Positions 32,432 to 42,914 of a stretch of 64,000 bases of DNA are shown piece by piece; the first letter of the stretch is position 1; every line of letters begins with the position of its first letter. The stretch lies in the NCBI RefSeq assembly GCF_900519355.1, contig NZ_ULHE01000005.1, forward strand, positions 124,001-188,000, read 5' to 3'. A program made the position numbers and the translations under genes. The DNA is from Corynebacterium lactis. GTDB taxonomy: Bacteria > Actinomycetota > Actinomycetes > Mycobacteriales > Mycobacteriaceae. The notes beneath the pieces are model-generated. The model saw nothing but the letters and a program-made list of their open reading frames with translations. It made no database searches and had not been told where the DNA came from.

Positions 32432-33694
32432 ATGAATGCCGCTGGTCATCCCGACCTTTCCGAATCTTTGAAGATTGTCGTCGGGGTTGCCGGCGGCATT
32501 GCTGCGTATAAGGCCGCCCACGTTGTGCGCGGCTTTAAGGAGCGCGGCCACGACGTCCGCGTGGTGCCGACCGAGTCCGCCCTGAACTTCGTCGGCGCCG
32601 CCACCTTCGAAGCCCTGTCCGGGCACCCCGTATCGACGACCGTTTTCGACGCGGTGGACGAGGTGCAGCACGTCCGCATCGGGCAGGAGGCCGACCTCAT
32701 CGTCGTGGTTCCCGCAACCGCCGACTTTATGGCGCGAGCGGCTCAGGGCAGGGGAGACGACCTGCTCACAGCGACCCTGCTCGTCGCCACGTGCCCCGTG
32801 GTGCTGGCCCCTGCGATGCACACCGAGATGTGGCATCACCCGGCCACCCGTGACAACGTCGCGACGCTGCGCCGCCGTGGCACCATCGTGCTCGACCCGG
32901 CGCACGGCCGCCTGACCGGTAAGGACACCGGTCCGGGCCGACTGCCCGAGCCGGAGCAGATCGTCGACCTGGCCCTGGCCGCCGCCGCGCGCCCTAGCCA
33001 CTTCCGCCGCGACCTAGAGGGCACTCACGTGCTGGTGACCGCAGGAGGTACGCAGGAGGCCATCGACCCGGTTCGCTTCATCGGCAACCATTCCTCAGGC
33101 CGCCAGGGCTTCGCTCTGGCCGAAATGGCCGCCCAGCGAGGGGCGGAGGTCACCGTGGTCGCAGGCGTCACCGATGCGCTGCCGACGCCGCTGGGCGCCC
33201 GCGTCATCAAGGTGGTCTCAGCGCGCGACATGGCTTCGGCAGTTGAGGAGCATTCCCGACGCGCCGACGTCTGCATCTTCGCCGCGGCCGTGGCGGACTT
33301 CCGCCCGGAGCACACCGCCAATTCGAAGATGAAGAAGGGCAAGGCCGACGACGCGCTGCGCCGCGTGAACCTCGTCGAGAATCCCGATATCCTCGCCACC
33401 ACGGTCCGCCGGAGGGCTTCCGGCGAGTTGCCCGCGGAGGCCACACTGGTTGGCTTCGCGGCTGAGACCGGCGACGCCGAGAACTCTCCGTTGGAGCTGG
33501 CCCGGCAGAAGATCGCCCGCAAGGGCTGCGACCTGCTGATGTGCAACGACGTATCCGGCGGGCGGACCTTCGGGGCGACGGACAACGTCGGGTGGATTCT
33601 CTCGGCGGACGGCGAGGAGACCGAGGTGCCCCTCGGTTCGAAATTCACCGTCGCAGGCGTCATCCTCGACGCCGTGGTGGACGCGCGGGCCTAA
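32432..33694 (+). CDS. coaBC: Bifunctional phosphopantothenoylcysteine decarboxylase/synthetase CoaBC
   Basis: Performs two steps of coenzyme A synthesis: ligation of cysteine to 4'-phosphopantothenate (CoaB) and decarboxylation of the product (CoaC). It is 420 residues. The N-terminal flavoprotein domain shows VVGVAGGIAAYKAAHVVRGF, the His-containing ALSGHPVSTTVF and PAMHTEMWHHPATRDNV. The C-terminal CoaB domain shows VLVTAGGTQEAIDPVRFIGN, SSGRQGFALAEMAAQRG and AAAVADFRP, with CNDVSGGRTFGATDN near the end. The ATG at 32432 follows GGGAG. Confidence 0.96.
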   Translation: MNAAGHPDLSESLKIVVGVAGGIAAYKAAHVVRGFKERGHDVRVVPTESALNFVGAATFEALSGHPVSTTVFDAVDEVQHVRIGQEADLIVVVPATADFMARAAQGRGDDLLTATLLVATCPVVLAPAMHTEMWHHPATRDNVATLRRRGTIVLDPAHGRLTGKDTGPGRLPEPEQIVDLALAAAARPSHFRRDLEGTHVLVTAGGTQEAIDPVRFIGNHSSGRQGFALAEMAAQRGAEVTVVAGVTDALPTPLGARVIKVVSARDMASAVEEHSRRADVCIFAAAVADFRPEHTANSKMKKGKADDALRRVNLVENPDILATTVRRRASGELPAEATLVGFAAETGDAENSPLELARQKIARKGCDLLMCNDVSGGRTFGATDNVGWILSADGEETEVPLGSKFTVAGVILDAVVDARA

Positions 33695-33718
33695 TACCGG
33701 TTTCTGTACCGCTTGGTC

Positions 33719-33724
33719 TATAAT
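33719..33724 (+). promoter_or_regulatory. Consensus -10 of metK
   Basis: A perfect TATAAT lies 141 nt upstream of the metK GTG, giving a leader of about 134 nt. The leader is GC-rich with CGCCGCGGCGCCGCCGCGCG but does not match SAM riboswitch consensus sequences that I know. Confidence 0.55.
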
Positions 33725-33864
33725 CGTCTCGTTGACTGTGAACGCCGCGGCGCCGCCGCGCGGTCAGGCCCATCTATCTGCGCCCCGAGCGCGGTTGACA
33801 GGGGCGGCCGTGTATGGGGCGTCGTGAAGCGAAACCCTTATTCAAGAGGAAGTTGTAAAAACTC

Positions 33865-35079
<1,215 letters not shown>

Positions 35080-35150
35080 CTCGCCGGCTCCGTGTCCCTG
35101 TCCGTTCACGCGGCGCCGATCCCAGCGACACCCGCCGCCACGACCTTGGG

Positions 35151-35156
35151 TAGAGT
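35151..35156 (+). promoter_or_regulatory. -10 box giving a leaderless priA mRNA
   Basis: TAGAGT lies 8 nt before the priA ATG at 35165 with no Shine-Dalgarno sequence between. Confidence 0.5.
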
Positions 35157-35164
35157 TTGACTCT

Positions 35165-37192
35165 ATGACTAGCACCCGCCCCACAGCAGCCGCCAAAACG
35201 CGGCCCGTGGCGCGGGTGCTTCCGCTTCTGGGCCTGCCGCAGCTGGACCGCCCCTTCGACTACCTGGTACCCGCCGCGCTTTCCGACGATGCCAAGGTCG
35301 GCTGCCGCGTCCGGATTCGATTCCACGGCCAGCTGGTCAACGGGCTGATATTGGAGCGCACCGACACCCCGGCCCACGAGGGGAAACTGTCCTACCTGAA
35401 GGACGTCATCAGCCCGGAGGTGGTGTACCCGCCGCAGCTGCGTCGCCTTGTGGATTCGCTGGCCGAGTACTACGGCGCGACCCGCTCGGATATCATTCGC
35501 GCGGCGATCCCCAGCAGGCACGCCCGGGCTGAGCGGGCCAGGAACGCAAAAGATGCTCCCACCTGGGAGGAACTGGGCAATCTGGCCACCGAAGACGTCG
35601 ACCTATCACCGTGGTCCCGGTACACCTTCGGTGCGTCCTTCGCTCAGGCCGTCACCCGCGGCACGCCCTCTCGCGCGGCATGGCAGCCAGCTCCCGGGGA
35701 AGACGCGGAGTCGATGATTGCGGCGCTGTCCGTGGCGGTTGCCGCGCGGGCGGCGGCGTCCTTGTCATCGTCCCGGACGCCAGGACGCTTGCGCGCTACG
35801 AGGCCGCATTCCGGGAGCTGATCTCCGCCAGGCAGTTGACCGTCTTGGGCTCCGGCCTCGGCCCGGAGTCCAGGTACCGCCGCTACCTCGATATTCTCCA
35901 CGGGCAGGGCAGGGTAGTGCTGGGCACCCGGTCGGCCGCCTACGCGCCGGTCCAAAACCTTCACCTTGCCGTCATCGTCGACGACGGCGACGACAACCTC
36001 GTCGACCCCCGCGCGCCCTATGTCCACGCCCGCGAGGTGCTGGTTACCCGCGCGGCGCAGGAGGGCGCGTCGCTGATTTTCGCCTCCTCCTCCCGCACGG
36101 CGGAAGTCGCGCTGCTTGTGGCCTCCGGGTGGGCGCACAACCTAGTCGCCACGGAGGACACCCTCGGCGCCTCGATGCCCGAGATGATCAGCTCGCTGGA
36201 TACCGTCGCCGACCCCGACGACGAAAGCCACGGGAGGCTTCCGGCGGTCGCCTTCAAGAAGGCGAAGCAGTCGCTGCGCGAGAAACTCCCCGTCCTGGTC
36301 CAGGTCCCCCGTAAGGGTTACGTTCCCACCCTGTCGTGCCGCACGTGCGCACGCGGCGCGCTGTCGGTGGTGCAACGGCCCGCTGGGGATTCCGCCTTCC
36401 GACGACCCCGACGCGCCCGCGCCCCCAACGTGCCGATGGTGCGGCCGCATCGACCTGCATCACCGCTGCCACAACTGCGGCTCGACCAAGATCCGGCCGA
36501 CGGTGGTCGGCAGCGACCGCACCGCGGAGGAATTCGGGCGCATCTTCAGCCCATTCCCCGTAGTCGCGTCGTCGGGGGAGCGCATCGCCGACGAGGTGGC
36601 CCCGGGCCCACGAATCGTCGTGGCCACGCCGGGCGCAGAGCCCCGTGCGCCCGAGGGCTACGGCACCGTTTTGCTCCTGGACACCTGGGCGATGCTGGGC
36701 CGGCAGGACCTACGTGCCGACGAGGACGCGTTCGCCGCCTGGGCGCGCGCGGCAAACCTGGCGCGATCGGCTGCCGACGGCGGCCACGTCGTCATCGATG
36801 CCGATGCGGCGCATCCGACGGTGGCCGACCTCCTGGTCTGGGACGCCGTGGGCGCAGCGGACCGCGAGCTCCGGGACCGCTCCGAGGCGCAGCTCCCGCC
36901 TGCCTTTCACGTCGCCGCTGTGGACGGGACGGAATCGGGACTCCGCACATTTATGGAAAGCCTCGAGTTGCCGGGAGGGGCCGAGATCCTCGGCCCCGTC
37001 GACCTTCCCCGGGGCGCCCGGCCCCCGGCCGGCGTAGAACCGGGCACGCCGATTCAGCGCCTGCTCGTCAGGTGTGAGCGTCGGCAAGCTCGGGCGGTCG
37101 GGTCTGCGTTAAAGGCGGCTCAGGCGGTGCGCGCCACGCGGAAGGACCCCGAGCCGGTGCGGGTCATCGTCGACCCGATCCGATTTGGCTAG
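35165..37192 (+). CDS. priA: Primosomal protein N' (PriA), ATPase-degenerate, two frame breaks
   Basis: Three consecutive frames each encode part of PriA. The N-terminal DNA-binding domain begins RVLPLLGLPQLDRPFDYLVP. One added base near 35751 leads into GVLVIVPDARTLARYEAAFR, and a second shift near 36353 (two bases missing, or one extra) leads into a zinc-binding region (CRWCNGPL, CRWCGRIDLHHRCHNCGSTK) and the C-terminal domain. The restored length is about 676 residues. The usual Walker A GKT is absent and the DEAH position reads DDGD, as known for actinobacterial PriA, which is thought to lack helicase activity. It probably still loads the replisome at restart. It starts at ATG 35165 after metK. 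Confidence 0.87.
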
Positions 37193-37196
37193 CTGC

Positions 37197-37202
37197 TAGT
37201 AT
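37197..37202 (+). promoter_or_regulatory. Possible -10 of def
   Basis: TAGTAT overlaps the end of priA 110 nt before the def ATG. It precedes the possible terminator at 37222-37250, so its use for def is uncertain. Confidence 0.3.
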
Positions 37203-37221
37203 GGTTCGCGTCTATTTCCGT

Positions 37222-37250
37222 GGCGCCGGTGGTCGCGCCCGGGCTTTTTT
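37222..37250 (+). terminator. Possible terminator between priA and def
   Basis: GGCGC (37222-37226) pairs with GCGCC (37235-37239), followed by CGGGC and six T residues (37245-37250). The stem is short but the T-run is the best in this gap. Confidence 0.4.
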
Positions 37251-37311
37251 AGGCGCCTGGTCTGATAAGGACTCGGCCCCCATTTTTGATTCCTAAAGAG
37301 AGCGTGACTAC

Positions 37312-37815
37312 ATGGCAATCCGCGAGGTTCGGCTTTTCGGCGATCCGGTGCTGCTGTCCAAGGCAGACACTGTGCATGATTTTGATGCGACCCTGTCGCA
37401 CCTGATCGACGACATGTTCGACACGATGGACGCCGAGCACGGCGTCGGACTGGCCGCAAACCAGGTCGGAGTGCTGCAGCGCGTATTCGTCTACGACTGC
37501 GAGGGCACCCGCGGGCACATCGTCAACCCGCAGTGGGAGGCCATCGGTGAGGAGACGGTCCACGAGTCCGAGGGATGCCTGTCCATCCCCGGCGTCAACG
37601 GCGCCGTCACCCGCCACGCGAAGGTCCGCGTCACGGGCCAGGACCGTACGGGTACGCCGGTCAGCTTCGAGGCCTCCGGGCTGCTGTCGCGCTGCGTCCA
37701 GCACGAGTCGGATCACCTCGACGGCGTGCTCTTCTTGAAGCGCCTCGAGGGAGACGAGCGCAAGGCGGCGATGCGCAGCCTTCGCGAACAGGACTGGTTC
37801 ACCAACCGCGGTTAG
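37312..37815 (+). CDS. def: Peptide deformylase
   Basis: Removes the N-formyl group from new proteins. It is 167 residues. The three metal-site motifs are GVGLAANQVG (motif 1; Asn where Pro is more usual), EGCLSIPG (Cys ligand) and QHESDHLDG (two His and Glu). The start at ATG 37312 follows AAAGAGAG. It is paired with fmt 105 nt downstream, so the two enzymes of the formyl-methionine cycle are neighbours, as in most bacteria. Confidence 0.95.
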   Translation: MAIREVRLFGDPVLLSKADTVHDFDATLSHLIDDMFDTMDAEHGVGLAANQVGVLQRVFVYDCEGTRGHIVNPQWEAIGEETVHESEGCLSIPGVNGAVTRHAKVRVTGQDRTGTPVSFEASGLLSRCVQHESDHLDGVLFLKRLEGDERKAAMRSLREQDWFTNRG

Positions 37816-37920
37816 CGTCGCGGTACCGCAGGAACGAGGGGCTGGCGCGGCGAGTGTCGGCTGCGCGCCCTCACACCACGGATTTCACATCCCCATCACA
37901 ACAGAGAGCAGAGTTTTCCC

Positions 37921-38895
37921 GTGCGCTTGATTTTCGCCGGAACCCCGGAGCCAGCAGTCGTCGCGCTCAAGAAGCTAATTGAGGACGGCCACCACGAGGT
38001 CGTCGCCGTCCTGACCCGCCCGGACGCGCGCCGTGGCCGCGGCAAGACGCTGTCGCCGTCGCCGGTGAAGGCGTTGGCGCTCGAGCACAATATCCCGGCG
38101 CTAACGCCGACCACGTTGAAGGACCCCGAGGTCCAGCAGCAACTGGCTGACCTCGCGCCCGACTGCATCCCCGTGGTCGCCTACGGCAACCTCGTCCCGG
38201 AAGCTCTTCTGGACCTGCCGACCCACGGCTGGGTCAACCTCCACTTCTCGCTGCTTCCGGCATGGCGCGGCGCGGCGCCGGTGCAGGCGGCCATCGCCGC
38301 GGGCGACGAGATCACGGGCGCCAGCACCTTCCGCATCGAAAAGGGCCTGGACACCGGCCCCGTCTTCGGCACCGTCACCGAGGCGATCAAGCCCACCGAC
38401 ACCGCCGACGACCTGCTGACCCGACTGGCCTACTCCGGCGCGGATCTGCTCGCGGCCACCATGGACGGCCTGGAGGCCGGGGCCCTGCGCCCGACCCCGC
38501 AGCCGGACGAGGGTGTCAGCTACGCGGCCAAGATCACGCCGGAGGATTCCCGCATCGTCTGGACGCAGCCCAGCCACGTCATCGACCGCCGCGCCCGCGC
38601 GTTCACGCCCGCCCCGGGCGCGTGGACCACGCTGGATGGCGCCCGCATCAAGGTAGGGGGCATGACACCGCTTGCCGACGCCGACTCGGATGCCCTCGAG
38701 GCGGCACTCGCCGCCAGCGAAGCCGGTGCCGTGGCGGATGGCCCGGGCGCTATCGTCGTCGAGAAGCACCGCGTGCTGGTGCGGTGCGGCGACGGCTTTA
38801 TACAGGTGGACCAGGTGCAGGCTCCTGGCAAGAAGATGATGGCGGCGCAGGACTGGGCCCGTGGAGCGCAGCCGGGCGGAAAGGTTTTTGAGTAG
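37921..38895 (+). CDS. fmt: Methionyl-tRNA formyltransferase
   Basis: Formylates initiator Met-tRNA with 10-formyl-tetrahydrofolate, 324 residues. The N-terminal catalytic domain has [37 protein letters not shown], the [19 protein letters not shown] signature (with SLLP) and GLDTGPVFG; the C-terminal tRNA-binding domain follows [16 protein letters not shown]. The start is GTG at 37921 with GAGAGCAGA upstream. Its stop directly abuts the rsmB ATG. Confidence 0.96.
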   Translation: MRLIFAGTPEPAVVALKKLIEDGHHEVVAVLTRPDARRGRGKTLSPSPVKALALEHNIPALTPTTLKDPEVQQQLADLAPDCIPVVAYGNLVPEALLDLPTHGWVNLHFSLLPAWRGAAPVQAAIAAGDEITGASTFRIEKGLDTGPVFGTVTEAIKPTDTADDLLTRLAYSGADLLAATMDGLEAGALRPTPQPDEGVSYAAKITPEDSRIVWTQPSHVIDRRARAFTPAPGAWTTLDGARIKVGGMTPLADADSDALEAALAASEAGAVADGPGAIVVEKHRVLVRCGDGFIQVDQVQAPGKKMMAAQDWARGAQPGGKVFE

Positions 38896-40391
38896 ATGAG
38901 TGGCCAGAACGACCGCCGGAGCAATGGTGGCAATAGGGGCAACAAGCAGGGCCAGCGGGGTCGCAACCAGCACCGCAGCCACCAGCACCGCGGGGGCGGC
39001 GAGACCCGCGGGGGCCGCGGAAACAATGGCCACCGCGCCGTTCAGGGCGGCGGCATTGATCTTCCCCGCAAGGTCGCGCTGAAGGTGCTCTCGGAGGTCC
39101 GCGAGAACGCGGCGTACGCCAACCTGCTGCTCCCCAAGCAGCTGAAGGCCAACAATCTCAGGGGCCGCGACGCGGCGTTCGCCACGGAGCTGACCTACGG
39201 AACCCTGCGCGCCGAAGGGCTTCTCGACGCCGTCATTGCGGCGGCGTCGTCCCGCCCGCTATCGGACATCGCGGGCCCGGTCCTCGACGTGCTGCGTCTC
39301 GGCGCCTACCAGCTGCTGCGCACGAGGGTGGACTCTTACGCCGCGGTGGACACCTCGGTGCGCGCGGTGGCGAAGGTCGCCGGCGCGGGCGCGCGCGGGT
39401 TCGTCAACGCCATTTGCGCAAAATCTCCTCGAAGACCGAGGACGAGTGGGTGGCCGAGGTCGCCCCGGACCCGGCGGTCGATCCGATTGGGTACGTCGCG
39501 CTCAAGCACGCCCACCCGCGCTGGATCGCCGAGGCGTTTGCTCTCGCGCTCGGCCCGGAGGCGGGAGAGCTGCAGCAGGCCCTCGCAGCCGACGACGCCC
39601 GCCCGACCGTCCACCTGGTCGCCCGCCCCGGCGAGATCACCGCCGAGGAGCTGGCTCTGATTACCGGCGGCGAGGAGGGGCCGTGGTCGCCCTATGCCGT
39701 GCGCCTCGAATCCGGCGCGCCCGGCGAACTGGAGCCGGTCCGGCAAGGGCTGGCGGCGGTCCAGGACGAGGGCTCGCAGCTGATCGCCCGCGCGCTCACG
39801 CTGGCGCCCATTGAGGGCGAGGACACCGGGCGCTGGCTCGACCTGTGCTCGGGCCCCGGCGGCAAGACCGCGTTCATCGGCGGAATCGCCGCCATGGAGG
39901 ACGCCCACGTCGACGCGGTGGAGCTCTCCGCCAAGCGCGCGGGTCTGGTGGAGAAGGCCACCTCCGGGATGCCTGTGACCGTCACCGTCGCCGACGGCCG
40001 CGAGTCCGGCCTCGAACCCGGCTTCGACCGAGTGCTGGTCGACGCACCCTGCTCCGGCCTGGGCTCTCTGCGCCGTCGCCCGGAGGCCCGCTGGCGCAAG
40101 ACGCCGGCCGACCTTCCCGCGCTGACCCAGCTGCAGCTGGAGCTGCTCACGGAGGCCGTACGCCTGACCCGCCCCGGCGGCGTGGTCATCTATTCGACGT
40201 GTTCACCCAACCTGCGGGAGACCCGCGGCATCGTGGACAAGGCCGTCGCAAAGCTGGACGTGACGGAGCTTGACGCGCACGGGCTGGTAGAACCGATGGA
40301 CCGGGTGGGCCAGTTCAAGTCGGTGCAGATGTGGCCACACCGCCACGGCACGGACGCCATGTTCTTCGCTGTGCTGCGCAAGAACGGCTAG
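38896..40391 (+). CDS. rsmB: 16S rRNA m5C967 methyltransferase RsmB (Sun), frameshifted, with RGG-like tail
   Basis: Methylates C967 of 16S rRNA. The N-terminal NusB-like domain ([36 protein letters not shown]) and the remainder lie in different frames; adding one base near 39413 gives [15 protein letters not shown] and 498 residues. The methyltransferase domain shows [16 protein letters not shown] (AdoMet site), [21 protein letters not shown] (one catalytic Cys) and [13 protein letters not shown] (second Cys). The first 53 residues are unusual: rich in Gly, Arg, Asn, Gln and His, with several RGG-like steps. The ATG abuts the fmt stop. Confidence 0.88.
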
Positions 40392-40394
40392 GCT
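40389..40394 (+). promoter_or_regulatory. -10 box giving a leaderless rpe mRNA
   Basis: TAGGCT overlaps the rsmB stop codon and lies 7 nt before the rpe ATG at 40402; no ribosome-binding site is present. Confidence 0.5.
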
Positions 40395-40401
40395 TTCGGG
40401 T

Positions 40402-41069
40402 ATGAACGCTCCGATTATTGCCCCGTCCATCCTCGCCGCAGACTTCGCCCGACTCGACCGCGAGGTCGAGGCCGTCTCCAAGGCCGACTGGCTGCACATC
40501 GACGTCATGGACGGGCACTTCGTCCCGAACCTCTCCTTCGGCGCCCCCGTTTTGGAGGCTGTCGCGAAGGTGACGGACAAGTACCTGGACGTCCACCTGA
40601 TGATCGAGGCCCCCGAGAAGTGGGTCGACACCTACATCAAGGCAGGCGCGTCGTCGGTGATTTTCCACGTCGAGCGTCCGAGGACCCGGTCGCGCTGGCC
40701 CGGCACATCCGCGCGCAGGGAGTCAAGGCGGGCTTCTCGCTGCGCCCGGGCACCCCGATCGAGCCGTGGCTCGATCACCTCGCAGAGTTCGACGAGGTTC
40801 TGGTCATGAGCGTCGAGCCGGGCTTCGGCGGCCAGTCCTTCATGCCGGACCAGCTGGACAAGGTGGTCAAGCTGCGCTCCCGCATCGACGCCGACGGCCT
40901 GGACACCCTCATCGAAATTGACGGTGGCATCTCCTCGAAGACCATCGAGGCCGCGGCCGCCGCCGGCTGTGACGCCTTCGTCGCCGGCTCTGCGGTCTAC
41001 AACGCCGAGGACCGCAACGCGGCCGTCGAGGAGCTGCGCGCCCTGGCGACCGCCGCCGCGGCCAAGTAA
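40402..41069 (+). CDS. rpe: Ribulose-phosphate 3-epimerase (frameshifted)
   Basis: Interconverts ribulose 5-phosphate and xylulose 5-phosphate. It is a TIM-barrel enzyme of 222 residues once one G is added near 40674, which joins VIFHVEA to [15 protein letters not shown]. Signatures are [38 protein letters not shown] (catalytic Asp and metal His), [30 protein letters not shown] and [18 protein letters not shown] (second Asp). It supplies the ribulose 5-phosphate used as one of the two riboflavin precursors, and lies directly before ribD. Confidence 0.9.
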
Positions 41070-41091
41070 CGAGCGACACGGGTCTACGAGC

Positions 41092-42129
41092 ATGGCGGTT
41101 TTCCCCGACCTTCTCACCACGGTCCCGCTTTCCGACGCCGCCGCAATGCGCCTCGCTATTGACGCAGGGCAGCGGGTGCGCGGTACAACCTACCCGAATC
41201 CCCCGGTGGGTTGCGTCGTCCTCGACGCCAACGGCATCGTCGTTGGTGCGGCCGGTACCGAGCCCACGGGTGGCCTCCACGCCGAGCCGCAGGCGCTGGC
41301 GATGGCGGGCGAGCGTGCACGGGGTGGCACGGCCGTAGTGACGCTGGAGCCCTGCAACCACCAGGGCCGCACGCCGCCGTGTACTGGTGCCCTCTTGCGC
41401 GCCGGAGTGGCGCGTGTGGTCTACGCCGTCGCTGACCCGAACCCGGTCGCATCGGGCGGCTCTCAGTGGCTGTCCGAACGTGGCATCGAGGTCGTCGGCT
41501 CCTTCCGCAGCCCCGAAGTAGCCGACGGTTACCTGCGCCCGTGGCTGCACTGGCAGGCGACCCGGCGGCCGCACATCACCCTGAAGACCGCCGGTACCCT
41601 CGACGGGTTCGCCGCGGCCACCGACCGGACCTCGCAGTGGATTACCGGCCCCGAGGCCAGGGCCCACGTGCACGTCGATCGCAGTCGTCGGCAAGCGATA
41701 GTGGTGGGAACCGGCACGGTGGCGGCGGACGACCCCCAGCTGACCGCGAGGGACTCGGCCGGCGAGCTGGCGTCGAGCCAACCGCTGCGGATTGTGATCG
41801 GCAACACGGAGGTGCCAGAAGACGCGCGGATTAGGGGAGAGGGCTTCCGACAGATTCGCACCCACGACATCGAAGTGGCCCTCGACGTCATGGCGGACAT
41901 GTCGCTCGTCGACGTCCTCGTCGAGGGCGGCCCGCGGCTTGCGGCGGCCTTCCTGCAGGCAAACGCGGTAGACGCCATCGAGTCTTACGTCGCGCCCGCT
42001 TTTCTCATGGCGGGGCTTCCCGTCACGTCGGGGCCGGAGCATACGACGATCGGGGACATCACCAGGTTTAGGACTCAGTCCGTGGAAACGCTTGGCGGGG
42101 ACGTCCTCATTCGCGCCGTCCGGGCCTGA
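41092..42129 (+). CDS. ribD: Riboflavin biosynthesis deaminase/reductase RibD
   Basis: Performs deamination and then reduction of the GTP cyclohydrolase II product, 345 residues. The N-terminal deaminase domain has the zinc ligands in GGLHAEPQALAM (His, catalytic Glu) and LEPCNHQGRTPPCTGALL (two Cys); the C-terminal reductase domain begins around RRPHITLKTAGTLDGFAAA and includes VDVLVEGGPRLAAAFL. The ATG at 41092 is 22 nt after rpe. A 16-bp direct repeat covers its stop codon region. Confidence 0.94.
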   Translation: MAVFPDLLTTVPLSDAAAMRLAIDAGQRVRGTTYPNPPVGCVVLDANGIVVGAAGTEPTGGLHAEPQALAMAGERARGGTAVVTLEPCNHQGRTPPCTGALLRAGVARVVYAVADPNPVASGGSQWLSERGIEVVGSFRSPEVADGYLRPWLHWQATRRPHITLKTAGTLDGFAAATDRTSQWITGPEARAHVHVDRSRRQAIVVGTGTVAADDPQLTARDSAGELASSQPLRIVIGNTEVPEDARIRGEGFRQIRTHDIEVALDVMADMSLVDVLVEGGPRLAAAFLQANAVDAIESYVAPAFLMAGLPVTSGPEHTTIGDITRFRTQSVETLGGDVLIRAVRA

Positions 42130-42161
42130 ACCCCGCCTGCCCTCACCTGAACCCCGCCTGC
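42125..42161. repeat. 16-bp direct repeat after ribD
   Basis: CCTGAACCCCGCCTGC occurs at 42125-42140 and again at 42146-42161 (period 21). The first copy includes the ribD stop codon. It looks like a small local duplication. Confidence 0.7.
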
Positions 42162-42315
42162 ACCAGAGCGAAAACGGCTACAGTCGGGTCAGTACTTTAT
42201 TCATAAATTCATCTACGGATCGGCACCACGGCTTGAGCAATACGTAATGAACAATTCGTATTAGGACTTGCGGCATTCGATCCGTCACCACAGGACCGGG
42301 AGGGCACTGACAACC
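42130..42315 (+). promoter_or_regulatory. Gap upstream of ribE
   Basis: Here 186 bases separate ribD from ribE. AT-rich stretches (TACTTTATTCATAAATTCATC, CAATACGTAATG) suggest a promoter within about 42190-42260. No FMN riboswitch consensus is recognisable. Confidence 0.3.
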
Positions 42316-42903
42316 ATGTTCACAGGCATCGTCGAGGAGCTGGGCGTAATCAACGCCATCGAGCGCGGCTCCGACTCCATCACGCTGACCATCGGGTGCG
42401 AGAAGGTGCTTTCCGACGCCCACCACGGCGACTCGATCGCCGTCAACGGCGTGTGCCTGACCGTGGTTGACCAGGGGACCGATTACTTTACGGCCGATCT
42501 CATGCAGGAGACGCTGGACCGGTCGAGCCTCGGCCAGGTGGAGGTCGGCTCCCGGGTCAACCTGGAGCGCGCCACCGCCGTCGGTCAGCGACTCGGTGGC
42601 CACATTATGCAGGGCCATGTGGACGGCACCGGAGAAGTCCTCTCCCGCACCCCGGGCGAGCGGTGGGAGGTCGTGCGGATTTCCCTGCCCGAGTCCTTGG
42701 ACAGGTACGTCGTGGAGAAGGGGTCCATCGCCGTTGACGGAACCTCCCTGACGGTCTCGGCCATCGGCCCCGGATACTTCGAGGTCAGCCTCATCCCGAC
42801 GACGCTAACGGACTCCATCGTGGGGCAGGCTCCTGTCGGCGCCATAGTTAACCTGGAAGTCGATGTGCTGGCCAAGTACGTCGAGAAAATGATCGAAAGA
42901 TAA
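42316..42903 (+). CDS. ribE: Riboflavin synthase alpha subunit
   Basis: Dismutates two lumazine molecules to riboflavin. It is 195 residues built of two similar lumazine-binding domains: [12 protein letters not shown] with [19 protein letters not shown] in the first and [17 protein letters not shown] with [21 protein letters not shown] in the second. The ATG at 42316 starts at the universal MFTGI; an open frame extends back to 42268 without similarity. It is followed 11 nt later by ribBA. Confidence 0.96.
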   Translation: MFTGIVEELGVINAIERGSDSITLTIGCEKVLSDAHHGDSIAVNGVCLTVVDQGTDYFTADLMQETLDRSSLGQVEVGSRVNLERATAVGQRLGGHIMQGHVDGTGEVLSRTPGERWEVVRISLPESLDRYVVEKGSIAVDGTSLTVSAIGPGYFEVSLIPTTLTDSIVGQAPVGAIVNLEVDVLAKYVEKMIER

Positions 42904-42914
42904 GCTGGACCACT

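Noticed and set aside
33725..33864. SAM riboswitch upstream of metK
   Set aside because: The leader is long and GC-rich, but no SAM-I, SAM-II or SAM-IV conserved blocks could be recognised.
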